Shown piece by piece: positions 54,408 through 64,000 of a DNA stretch of 64,000 bases. Source of the DNA: Stomoxys calcitrans (taxonomy: Eukaryota > Arthropoda > Insecta > Diptera > Muscidae); NCBI RefSeq assembly GCF_963082655.1, contig NC_081556.1, positions 70,541,227 through 70,605,226 of the forward strand, given 5' to 3'. The stretch's first letter is position 1, and each line of letters opens with the position of its first letter. The notes beneath the pieces were generated by a model. The model did not search any database and was not told the origin of the DNA. It worked only from the letters and a program-made list of their open reading frames with translations. A program made the translations under genes and the position numbers.

Positions 54408-55070
54408 AGATCTCTCAGCGAGATGAACAGTTTAGAATTAACCTGTAGGGGGTGCCGGGCCTATGAGATATCTCAGGTGACAACTAGCAAACTAAGGCAC
54501 TATCTGAAACACTTTCCAGAGAAATTGGAATCAATTGGTATGCCCATGGCGACAAGTATTCTTCTTCGAGATGAGGCCCAAAGATCAACGGATAACAGAT
54601 GGTCCAGCTTTTCCTTGAAGTGGTCTACCTTCCTTGTCTTTGGGTAGAATAGAAGTTCCACTCATTGTGTTCGTCATGTTTGATTGAAAATGTTTGATTG
54701 AAAAAAATGCTCATAGGCTATACAATGCTATTGACGATTTCTGTAGAAACTCCGAGGAGGAAGACGTGAATGAAAGGGAAACCATTGAACATCTGCTTTT
54801 TTAATGCTTTGAGCTTTTTTAATGCGATTTGTCTGGTTCAAAGGTAGAAGTATCTTCCTTCTTCTGTTCCTGTGATATCACAAAGGATTTTTGATGTCAC
54901 ACAATCTGACCTGCCGAAATTGGATATGAATACTATAATTTCTCTTGTCTTGTTTGGTCTTTCTATATACGAAAATTTTAGGAATGCTGCGATAATAGCA
55001 GCCAAATGGGACGCTAAGTAGCCCACCTCCTTCTATAGTAATGCCGGAAATATTCCATTTGCCTACGGAA
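54408..55070 (+). mobile_element. LINE ORF2 C-terminal fragment
   Basis: Plus-strand scraps of a LINE end: SLSEMNSLEL, PEKLESIGMPMATSILLRDE, FCRNSEEEDVNERETIEHLL, then an LDMNTIISLVLFG and FRNAAIIAAKWDAK ending. The C..C..E.ET.EHLLF pattern is the terminal zinc-knuckle region also seen at 4700-5660. Frames are broken. Confidence 0.65.
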
Positions 55071-55585
55071 TATTTTTGATTGCAAAAGTGTTTCGTTAGC
55101 CGCAAATGGTTATTCATTATTATTCCTATTAGAAAGAAAGGGTCAGTTTTTGAGCGCATAGACCAGTGATGGGTAAAAATACTCACACTATTGCACAATA
55201 CTATGTACGTACACAAGAAAATAGTCCCAAGCAAGCACATGAGCATGCACAGTATTGCAATTGTGTGCTCGTCACTGTCAAAGACACATTCTCAAAAACA
55301 ATTTTTTTTTCCTTTTTTGTTTTGACTGAGCAAGGAGTCAGTATATTTTGCGGCTCGGTCGAGTGCTGATTGCAAACTCGGAAAGTGACAACTTTTAAAG
55401 TTTCGCCTTAGGAAAAAATACGCTAGTATGTCTAATGCCAAAAATCATTTGAGCAACAGACACATGGCTGCTAGGTACAAGAAAACACGACAAAATTTTT
55501 TAAGGAACATTTATGCGATAAAGAAATGTCCATCCCAAAGTAGGCTTTTAAATTTGCGAAAACAACAACTCATATAAGTATTTAC
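55071..55585. other. Unassigned
   Basis: No recognised repeat or gene. Includes a T-rich run near 55300. Confidence 0.4.
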
Positions 55586-56979
55586 ATACCCTCCACCATA
55601 GTGTGGAGGTGCACTAATTTCGTCATTCCGTTTGTAACACCTCGAATTATTCGTCTAAGACCCCATTAAGCATATATATTCTTTATCATAATTAAAGGGT
55701 GATTTTTTTGAGGTTAGGAATTTCATGCATTAGTATTTGACAGATCACGTGGGATTTCAGACATGGTGTCAAAGAGAAAGATGCTCAGTATGCTTTGACA
55801 TTTCATCATGAATAGACTTACTAACGAGCAACGCTTGCAAATCATTGAATTTTATTACCAAAATCAGTGTTCGGTTCGAAATGTGTTCATTCACCGTAAC
55901 GTTGCGTCCAACAGCATCTTTGAAAAAATACGGTCCAATGATTCCACCAGCGTACAAACCACACCAAACAGTGCATTTTTCGGGATGCATGGGCAGTTCT
56001 TGAACGGCTTCTGGTTGCTCTTCACTCCAAATGCGGCAATTTTGCTTATTTACGTAGCCATTCAACCAGAAATGAGCCTCATCGCTGAACAAAATTTTTC
56101 GATAAAAAAGCGGATTTTCTGCCAACTTTTCTAGGGCCCATTCACTGAAAATGATTTGCAAGCGTTGCTCGTTAGTAAGTCTATTCATGATGAAATGTCA
56201 AAGCATACTGAGCATCTTTCTCTTTGACACCATGTCTGAAATCCCACGTGATCTGTCAAATACTAATGCATGAAAATCCTAACCTCAAAAAAATCACCCT
56301 TTACATTTTAAGTCGATCTAGCCATGTCCGTCCGTCCGCCTGTCGAAAGCACGCTAAAATTTTAAGAAGTACAGATAGGCGCTTCAAATTTTGGACAAAT
56401 ACTTCTTATCAGAGTAGGGTGGGTTGGGATTGTAAATGGACCAAATCGGTTGATGTTTTGTTATAGCTCCATATAAACAAATCATGGGTCTTGACTTCTT
56501 GAGCCACTAGAGGGCGTAATTCTCATCCGATTTGGCAAAAATTTTGACTGAAATGTGTTTTTTATGACTTTCAACAACTGTGCTTAGTATGTTTCAAATC
56601 GGTTTATAACCTGATGTAGCTGTATAAACCGATCTTGGGTCTTGACTAGAGGGCGCAAATCTCATCCGATTTGGCTTAAACGGCTTCTCCAATGACATTA
56701 AACATATGTGTCCAATATGGTCTGAATCGATCTATCGCTCGATACAGCTCCCATATTAACCGATCTTCCGATTAAGCTTCTTGAGCTCCTACAAGGCGCA
56801 ATTCTCCTCCGAATGGACTGAAATATTACCCAATGATGGTCTTCAACATTAAATTAATTTATGGTCCAAATCGGACTATAACTTGATATATTTAGCTCCA
56901 ATAGCATATCAATTCTTATCAATTATTCTTTGTTTTCCCAAAACAGAGATACCGCGCAAATAACTCGACAAATGCGATC
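55586..56979 (-). mobile_element. DINE-like element, subfamily B, hosting a MITE
   Basis: Right end ACCCTCCACCATAGTGTGGA and core CATTAAGCATATATATTCTT. Its CATTTTAAGTCGATCTAGCC part resumes after the 607-bp MITE (55695-56301). Units follow to CGACAAATGCGATCCACGGA. The palindrome and ACTTGT end are missing because a LINE follows directly. Confidence 0.75.
55695..56301 (-). mobile_element. Mariner-related snap-back MITE, copy 3
   Basis: 607 bp, TA at 55693-55694 and 56302-56303. Both inverted arms contain the transposase start (MNRLTNEQRLQII). On the minus strand the start is fused to a core fragment in one open frame (56188-55769): RLQIIFSEWALEKLAENPLF, ILFSDEAHFWLNGYVNK, TVWCGLYAGGIIGPYFFK, then antisense of the other arm. 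It lacks the later catalytic residues, so it is not an active enzyme. It preserves more of the core than 1386-1953. Confidence 0.87.
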
Positions 56980-56984
56980 CACGG

Positions 56985-58965
56985 ACCCCCCAACGTTGAC
57001 CCCCCCAACGAAAAAAGGGCCATGATTTGCGGATCTGACCTGGAATGTCCGCACTCTTTATAGAGAAGGTGCAGTATACGCGCTGGCGGATGTATTAGAG
57101 AAGTACAAGGCGGATATTACCGCCTTACAGGAAGTGCGATGAACTGGGTATGGCGACAATACAACACTTAACGGTGGCGAACTATAATATAGCTGCCATG
57201 AATATGGCTATGGATTTGTCGTTAGTCGGAGACTAAAACACCTTGTCTCCAGCTTTACTCCAATGGATGAGAGGTTAGCCACAATCCTCATAAAAGCCAA
57301 ATTCTTCAACATCAGCCTTATTTGTGCCCATGGCCCGACGAAAGACAAAGACGAGCAGACCAAGGATATTTTCTACCAGCGCCTAGAGAGAAAATATGAC
57401 AGCTGCCCCGCCCATGATATTAAAATCGTTCTGGGAGATTTTAATGCGAAGGTAGGGAAGGAAGACATTTTTGGACCAACAGTCGGAATGTTTAGTCTCC
57501 TCAAGATAACGTCCTGTAATGGGTTGAGGCCAACAGATTTCGCGGCGTCAAAAAACTTGGTAGCTAGTAGCACCAGATTTCAACATAAAAATATTCACAA
57601 AGCCATATAGCTGTATCCCCGATCAAAACATGAGGCGACACGCTGATAAGGCGTATGCATCAGCTTATCTGCGCAATATGGCTAGAAGAACGCATATCCG
57701 ATGATTGGAACCTCAGCATACTATGTCTCGTACACAAGAAAGGAGACAATATGGAATGAGCCAACTACAGAGGAATAAGCCTGCTAGCCATCGCATACAA
57801 GATACTCTCGAGCGTACTATGTGAACGAATAAAACCTAAAGTCAATAAGATAATTGGGCCTTATCAATGCGGCTTAAGGCCGGTAAATCCACCATGGACC
57901 AGATATTCACACTGCGCCAAATTCTGGAAAAGACCTGAGAAGGACAAATCAACACCTACCATCTCTTTGTTGACTACAAAGCCGCCTTCGATACTCCTTT
58001 GCGTTCAAAGGTATTTCAAGCCATATCTGAGTTTGGTATCACTGCAAAATTAATAAGACTCTGCAGGATGACACTTGCTGATACGCGTTCCTCCGTAAGA
58101 ATAGGAAAGAATCTCTCCGAACCATTTAATACCAAACGAGGTTTCAGACAAGGAGACAGCCTATCGTGTGAACTCTTTAATATCCTGTTGGAGAAAATTA
58201 TACGAGATGCAGATATGGCACATTACTCACAAGAAAACACATACTACTCGCCTATGCCGACGACATCGAAATCATAGGTCGGTCGTCGGAAGTAGTAACT
58301 GCTGCCAGTTAATGGAGATAAGACGAAAAGGATGGTTTCAACTCCTAAAACGTCTTGTACAACCGAACAGATAAAGAAAATGGAGAAAATTGGGAACACA
58401 ACTACCTAGGCACCGCCGTAGTCGAAACGAATGACACCAGTTTTAAGATAAAGCGAAAAATAATACTGGCAAACAAATGCTACTTTGGACTTAGTAAGCA
58501 GTTTAGAAACAAGGCCACCTCTCGACAGACGAAGATAACACTATACAAGAGACTGATACTACTCGTGTTGTTATATGGTTCTGAAGCATGGGTACTTGTG
58601 AAAGCAGATAAGGCAGTGCTTGGAGTATTTGAGAGAAAGATTCTTCGTAAAATATATGGACCAGTTTGCGATAATGGAGAATATTGGCGACGTATGAACC
58701 ACGAGCTGTATGAGCTGTATGACGACGATAGCATTGTTACACCCATCAAAATACAACGGCTGCGTTATGTCAGAATAGATGAAGAAGCTTCAGCAAAGAA
58801 GTCTTTTGTAGGCAAACACGGTGGTACACTCAAACCGGGAATACCTTTTGGTCCGATGGAAAGATCAAGTTGTGAGAGACACCTCGAAACTTGCTGTTAG
58901 AGATTTTAGAATGAGGGCAGAAGACCGAGGCGCTTCTGTCATAGTTAATTAAAGCAAAGTAAACC
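56985..58965 (+). mobile_element. RTE-like LINE, broken endonuclease and reverse transcriptase
   Basis: Endonuclease first: VLEKYKADITALQEVR, FFNISLICAHGPTKDKDEQT, IKIVLGDFNAKVGKEDIFGP. The RT follows with a gap near 57605-57690: SLLAIAYKILSSVLCERIKP, NKIIGPYQCGLRP, FRQGDSLSCELFNILLEKII, then YADDIEIIGRS in another frame (YADD at 58253-58264). The C-terminal half is open (58355-58900): NYLGTAVVETNDTSFKIKRK, LYKRLILLVLLYGSEAWVL, VFERKILRKIYGPV. The APE-RT order without RNase H and the craniofacial-protein-2-like wording of the endonuclease fit the RTE clade. Stops and frameshifts make it inactive. Confidence 0.8.
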
Positions 58966-59173
58966 AAACTTCGTTTTAAGCATATTATTAAGCATTATAT
59001 GAGTAAAGTTTCCAATGTTCGGGTGGAACTTACTCGTGGTTCTAAATTAATTTGTCAAAGTGACAGTTTACATGACCAAAATGATGCAAATCGCGTAGAA
59101 GTTTTCTATAACTTTCATTGATGCACGCAGAGTTTTCTTTCATGAAACACAAGCACATTTAAGTGATAGGGAA
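58966..59173. other. Unassigned short stretch
   Basis: LINE 3' flank. Nothing recognised. Confidence 0.35.
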
Positions 59174-59905
59174 TTTACCCACCACCGAAGGGTGGGTGTA
59201 TATTCATTTTGTCATTCCGTTTGCAATACATCAAAATATCCTTTTCCGAACCTATAAAGTATATATATTCTTGATCAGCGTAAAAATCTAAGACGATCTA
59301 GGCATGTCCGTCCGTCTGTCTGTTGAAACCAAGCTACAGTCTTTAAAAATAGAGATATTGAGCTGAAACTTTAGACAGATTATTTTTTTTTTGTCCATAA
59401 GCAGGTTAAGTTCGAAGATGGACTATATTGGACCTTATTTTGATATAGCCCCCATATAGACCGATCCTCCGATTTAGGGACTTAGGCCCATAAAAGCCAC
59501 ATTTATAATCCGATTTTGCTGAAATTTGAGACAGTGAGTTGTGTTAGGCCCTTCCACATCCTTCGTCAATTTGGCCCAAATCGGTCCAGATTTGGATATA
59601 GCTGCCATATAGATCGATCCTCCGATTTAGGGTCTTAGGCCCATAAAAGCCACATTTATTACCCGATTTTGCTGAAATTTGGGACAGTGAGTTATGTTAG
59701 GCCCTTCGACATCTTTCTTCAATTTGGCCCTGATTGATTCAGATTTGGATATAGCTGCCATATAGACCGATTTCTCGATTTAAGGTTTTGGGCCCATAAA
59801 AGGCGCGTTTATTGCCCGATATCGCCGAAATTTGGGAGGGTGAGTTATGTTATGTTTGGGTATCATAACATTCGGCCCGGCCGAACTTAACGTCTTTTTA
59901 CTTGT
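59174..59905 (-). mobile_element. DINE/mini-me-like element, subfamily A, short
   Basis: Right end TTACCCACCACCGAAGGGTG, core AAAGTATATATATTCTTGAT, GTCCGTCCGTCTGTCTG, three units. The left end is joined abruptly: GTTATGTTTGGGTATCATAA then CGGCCCGGCCGAACTTAACG and TTTTTACTTGT. Part of the left region is deleted. Confidence 0.75.
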
Positions 59906-60458
59906 TTTCACAAGCAACGTTGCTCATCAATGATGCAAAATTCATGAGAAATCGCCACTATACAGTGTAGGTGTCCGAACTTGCTTTTAAGCGCACATGC
60001 TTAACTGTTTAATGTAAGAAAATGTTTAATGTTGTAAAATCCACTAAAATATTACTAATTATAAATGTTGCATTAAAAAGTTGTACTGACTACTTCCAAT
60101 TTAATATGAACTAGTGTTATAAGCCACAAACTCATAACTAATCGATTTTATTATTAGTTTTATATGTTTTTCATATTTTGTTATTATGAGGTATTAAGTT
60201 ATTATTGAATGCGATTGACATGTAAAAACACTCTCCTGATAGCTTGGATTTTTTTTTGCCTGTGCAAATATCTCTGCTAAAAGTTCATCTGTTGTGTGAA
60301 TGTTAAACAATTGAAAAACGTATGGCAATGATTCACGCTCCAAGGGTTTTTTTGTTCTTGAAATTTTTTATTGCGGGCCTACAGGTATCGTTATTGTCGT
60401 TTTTTCATTACTGTTATACAACAAAATATATAAAACAAGCAACTCATTCAATGGATAA
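59906..60458. other. Unassigned AT-rich stretch
   Basis: No gene or repeat end recognised between two DINE-like elements. Confidence 0.4.
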
Positions 60459-61926
60459 ACAAGTAAAAAGGCGTTAAGTTCGGCCGGGCCGAACTTTGGA
60501 TACCCACCACCTCGGGTATATATGTAAACCACCTTTCATCAAAATTCGGTAAAAATTTCATACCTTATACTCATATACCTCATACCGATCTGAACTATAT
60601 ACGACACGCATGTCGAAAAGCCGAACATAAGACACTGTGTCAAATTTCAGTGAAATCGGATTATAAATGCGCCTTTTATGGGGCCAAGACTTTAAATCGA
60701 GCTATCGGCCTACATGGCAGCTATATCCAAATCTGGACCGATTTGGGCCAAGTTGCATAAACATGTCGAAGAGCCTAACACTAAGCACTGTCCCAAATTT
60801 CGGCGAAATCGGACAATAAATGCCTCTTTTATGGGCCCTAAACCTTAAATCCAGAGATCGGTCTATATGGCAGCTATATTCAAATCTGGACCGATCTGGG
60901 CAAAATTGACGAAGGACGTCGAAGAGCCTAACCAAACTCACTGTCTCAAATTTCAGCGACATCGGACGATAAATGCGTCTTTTATGTCCCCAAAACCTAA
61001 AACCTAGATATCGGTCTATATGACAGCTATATCCAAATCTGGACCGATCTGTGCGATATTGCAGAAGTATGTCAAGGGGCTTAACGTAACTCACTGTTCC
61101 AAATTTCGGCGACATCGGGCAATAAATGAGCATTTTATGGGCCCAAAACCATAAATCAAGAAATCGGTCTATATGGCAGCTATATCCAAATTTGAACCGA
61201 TCTGGACCAAACTGAAGAAATATGTCAAAGGGCCTAACACAACTCACTGTCCCAAATTTCAGCAAAATCGGATAATGAATGTGGATTTTATGGGCCTTAC
61301 ACCATAAATCGGAAGATCGGTCTATATGGCAGCTATATCCAAATCTGAACCGATCTGGACCAAATTAAAGAAATATGTCAAAGGGCCTAACACAACTCAC
61401 TGTCCCAAATTTCAGCGAAATCGGACAATAAATGTGGCTTTTATGGGCCTTAGACCATAAATCGGAGGATCGGTCTATATGGCAGCTATATCCAAATCTG
61501 GACCGATCTGAGCCAAATTGACAAAGGATGTCGAAGGGCCTAACACAACTCACTGTCCCAAATTTCAACAAAATCGGATAATAAATGTAGCTTTTATGGG
61601 CCTAAGACCCTAAATCGGCGGATCGGTCTATATGGGGGCTATATCAAGATATAGTCCGATATAGCCCATCTTCGAACTTAACCTGCTTATGAACAAAATA
61701 AGAATCTGTGCAAAATTTCAGCTCAATATCTCTATTTTTAAAGACTGTAGCGTGATTTCAACAGACAGACGGACAGACGGACAGACGGACGGACATGGCT
61801 AGATCGTCTTAGATTTTCACGCTGATCAAGAATATATATACTTTATAGGGTCGGAAATGGATATTTCGATGTGTTGCAAACGGAATGACAAAATGAATAT
61901 ACCCCCATCCTTCGGTGGTGGGTATA
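60459..61926 (+). mobile_element. DINE/mini-me-like element, subfamily A, complete
   Basis: Left end ACAAGTAAAAAGGCGTTAAG, perfect TTCGGCCGGGCCGAA and CACCACCTCGGGTATATATG. About seven units, GACAGACGGACAGACGGACA tract, TATATATACTTTATAGGGTC, right hairpin CCCCCATCCTTCGGTGGTGG then GTATA. A 187-codon minus-strand frame (60702-61265) is a translation of the units with a 51-residue period and not a gene. Confidence 0.82.
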
Positions 61927-62499
61927 AAAAAAGAGAACAAGTGAGAAAAGTCAATAATAATATTTTATAAAATAACGTAAATATTGACTTCCGAATTGGG
62001 AGGCTGTAACACGATGTAATAAACCTTTATAAATAAGTATTTAAAGGCAAATAACCGTGTATATGTAACTAGCTCAGAATAAATTAATCAAAATGACCAT
62101 TGGCTACGGCAATCCTTCTGAAAATAATACAAGAAAATTAAAGGGTTTTTATTTATGAAAAATACAAAATATATATGGATTCTATCACAGAACTTCTGAT
62201 ATTCAGAAACAAATCGCAACTTCAGTTCATATATTGAGTACGATAGATTATTGCAATATATTCTATTCAAATATAGATGTATGTCATTTGCTGAACCTGA
62301 GGATGGATACCATCCCACATTGACTGTTGAACTTTAGTTGCGGAGTGGTTTGGTTAAAGATGTTCCATTAAAGGGCACGGGATTTGGATTTAATTTTGGC
62401 GGTGTCAACTTTGATCTGTTGCGATCGACTTTATTCGTCATTGGGGTTGGGGTTCTGATTGCGACATGGTTTTGCGAAATTCGTCTCTTTATAATGTGC
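61927..62499. other. Unassigned
   Basis: No feature recognised up to the probable start of the last LINE. The 62340-62499 part may already belong to that LINE. Confidence 0.35.
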
Positions 62500-64000
62500 T
62501 GAATTATGCTCTGTTCCCACTGTGAGGCCTAATTCTGAAAGGGAACCAGCATGGTCTACCCCGTACCTTGGAAGTTTAGTAATGTTAAAAGTTAACTTTT
62601 TAAGAAATTTAAGATATGCAATACTTCATTGAATTATACCAATTATTCGAGAGTGAGGACTCACTACAACACTGAGAATATGAGTTTTATTCTGATTATC
62701 TTGCCAGGATGAGGAGTTGTCTTTACAGTACTCCTAGTGGCTTGAGTGGGTTGAATTGCAATATTTCCAAGGGGTTATTCTAACTGAGCATGAGGTGCTG
62801 AATGATTTCAAGTCATTGAAGTGTTCCACGACTCCAGAGCCGGATGGTGTTCCGGCGTATATTCTTCAATATTGTGCTAGATTTCTATAGGCCACTTATG
62901 GCTTTATTCAATGATTCACTATCTTCAGGATGTATTCCTCATTCCTGGAAGTTGAGTTATATAATTCCTTTACATAAAAATTGTTGCAGATGTATTATTA
63001 AGAATTATAGGGGTATTGCGAAATTAAATGCAATATCAAAGCTGTTTGAACTGCAGTTTTCTCAAAGGATATCTCATTTTGTCAAACCAATTATTTCACC
63101 CTACCAACACGACATTGTTAGGGTTAGGGGGAGGTCGACCTTGACCAATCCATTGGAACTGACATGTCATGCATATGATGATTTTGTAAACAGATTTCAA
63201 ACAGATGTAATTGAATTGTAGTTAGGCTTTTGATACTATGATGGATGATTAATGACTGTTTAAACTAGACATCTCATCTCTTTTGAATTGGATAGCTTCT
63301 TATTTACAAGACCGTTCACAGATAGTTTACTTCAATGATATAGCTGCTTATTCTGTTATTCCACAGGGCAGCAATTTGGGTCCATTGCTGTTCGTTCTTT
63401 ACTTAAATGATCTTCCATCTCTTATTTAGTCTTCAAGGATTTTAGTGTTCCCAGATGTTGTGAAACTGTTTTGTAATTTGGATTCTCCGAATCGGTCACT
63501 GTGCTTGCAGAGCGATATGCACTCTCTGGTTGACTGGTGCAGTGTTAATGGCATGGCGCTTAATCTGAAGAAGTGCAAACAGTTGTCTGTGACTGTGACC
63601 TGTCCCAGGTGTCTATTATATAGGTTCTTATAAGTTGGATAATGTTGATTCGCTTACTGATATTAGTGTTATTTTGGAAAGTAGATTACGTTTTGATTGC
63701 ACATTGACTCGTGCATCAATAAAGCAAAGTCGATGTTGGGTTTTATAAAATGGTGGTTCAAGGTGTTTGATGATCCTTATGCTTAATCCGGCATACATTG
63801 GAATACTCTTGTGTGATTTGGAATCCATTCAACAGGTGTTTCTCAGGTGGAATTAACTCAGTCCAACTTTTTCTTTTTGCGCCTAGGGGCTTTCCATGGA
63901 ATTCAACTGATCTCCGTGGGAACTTGATGGCCATTGGTTATTTAATTGCGCCAATAACTCGTCTTGTTATATTGAGCATCATTGACACTCGGTATTTAAA
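62500..64000 (+). mobile_element. LINE, Jockey/CR1-like RT, runs to window end
   Basis: Reverse-transcriptase blocks in plus frames: a KCSTTPEPDGVPAYILQYCA entry, PLMALFNDSLSSGCIPHSWK, LSYIIPLHKN, NYRGIAKLNAISKLFE, then SYLQDRSQIVYF, VIPQGSNLGPLLFVLYLNDL, a decayed catalytic block (the YADD position reads FPDV) and LVDWCSVNGMALNLKKCKQL. Wording such as VIPQGS.LGPLLF and WC..N...LN..KC fits the Jockey/CR1 side, a different lineage from the 14018 and 56985 copies. Stops and frameshifts are frequent. The 3' end lies beyond the window. Confidence 0.75.

Noticed and set aside
60702..61265. 187-codon minus-strand frame as a repetitive protein
   Set aside because: It is a translation of 153-bp repeat units inside a DINE-like element with a 51-residue period. 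No start context, domain or sign of codon constraint.

Overview
This 64-kb window is eukaryotic. It is almost certainly from the genome of a higher (calyptrate, probably muscid) fly. The reasons are a split zinc-transporter gene with GT-AG introns of 63 and 86 bp, TA-flanked Tc1/mariner elements, non-LTR retrotransposons whose 3' ends finish in short TTAGG-like pentamers, a tRNA-derived SINE, and dozens of dipteran mini-me/DINE-like elements carrying adjacent TA-rich and GTCY microsatellites. The species call is inference. There are no bacterial operons, CRISPR arrays or rRNA genes.

One host gene is recognised: the 3' part of a plus-strand ZnT/SLC30 (cation diffusion facilitator) zinc transporter. 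It has six exons (11190-11343, 15777-16367, 17205-17307, 23120-23289, 23353-23423, 23510-23619) that join in frame into 399 residues ending at a stop. They cover TM III-VI, a very long His-rich cytosolic loop and the C-terminal domain. The start and TM I-II, with the first HxxxD site, are not seen and probably lie upstream of the window. Its introns are packed with transposons.

Layout: 1-1223 is a Tc1-like transposon with an uninterrupted transposase frame running off the left edge. 1224-4098 is a zone of identical duplications (a 764-bp tandem pair, a 162-bp dispersed pair) with two identical internally deleted mariner-like MITEs. 4.3-10.7 kb holds LINE debris and a nested stack (degenerate inverted repeats > SINE and DINE-like element > mariner MITE). 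11.2-23.6 kb is the zinc-transporter gene. 23.6-25.9 kb is mostly unassigned. From 25.9 to 64 kb the window is mobile DNA: LINE fragments from at least three lineages, two unclassified tandem-unit families, SINE copies, and many elements of one large superfamily.

That superfamily dominates the window. Each full copy begins ACAAGTAAAA, followed by a palindrome TTCGGCC-G-GGCCGAA. It then carries a variable number of degenerate ~153-bp units, a TA-rich/GTCY microsatellite core, and a right end with a hairpin (GGTGGTGGGTATA). Two subfamilies occur. A ends in GGTGGTGGGTATA; B ends in GGTGGAGGGTATA. They look different when read in opposite directions, but their units and ends align once oriented. 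Strands given for these elements take the ACAAGTAAAA end as left. No autonomous coding sequence was found in any copy.
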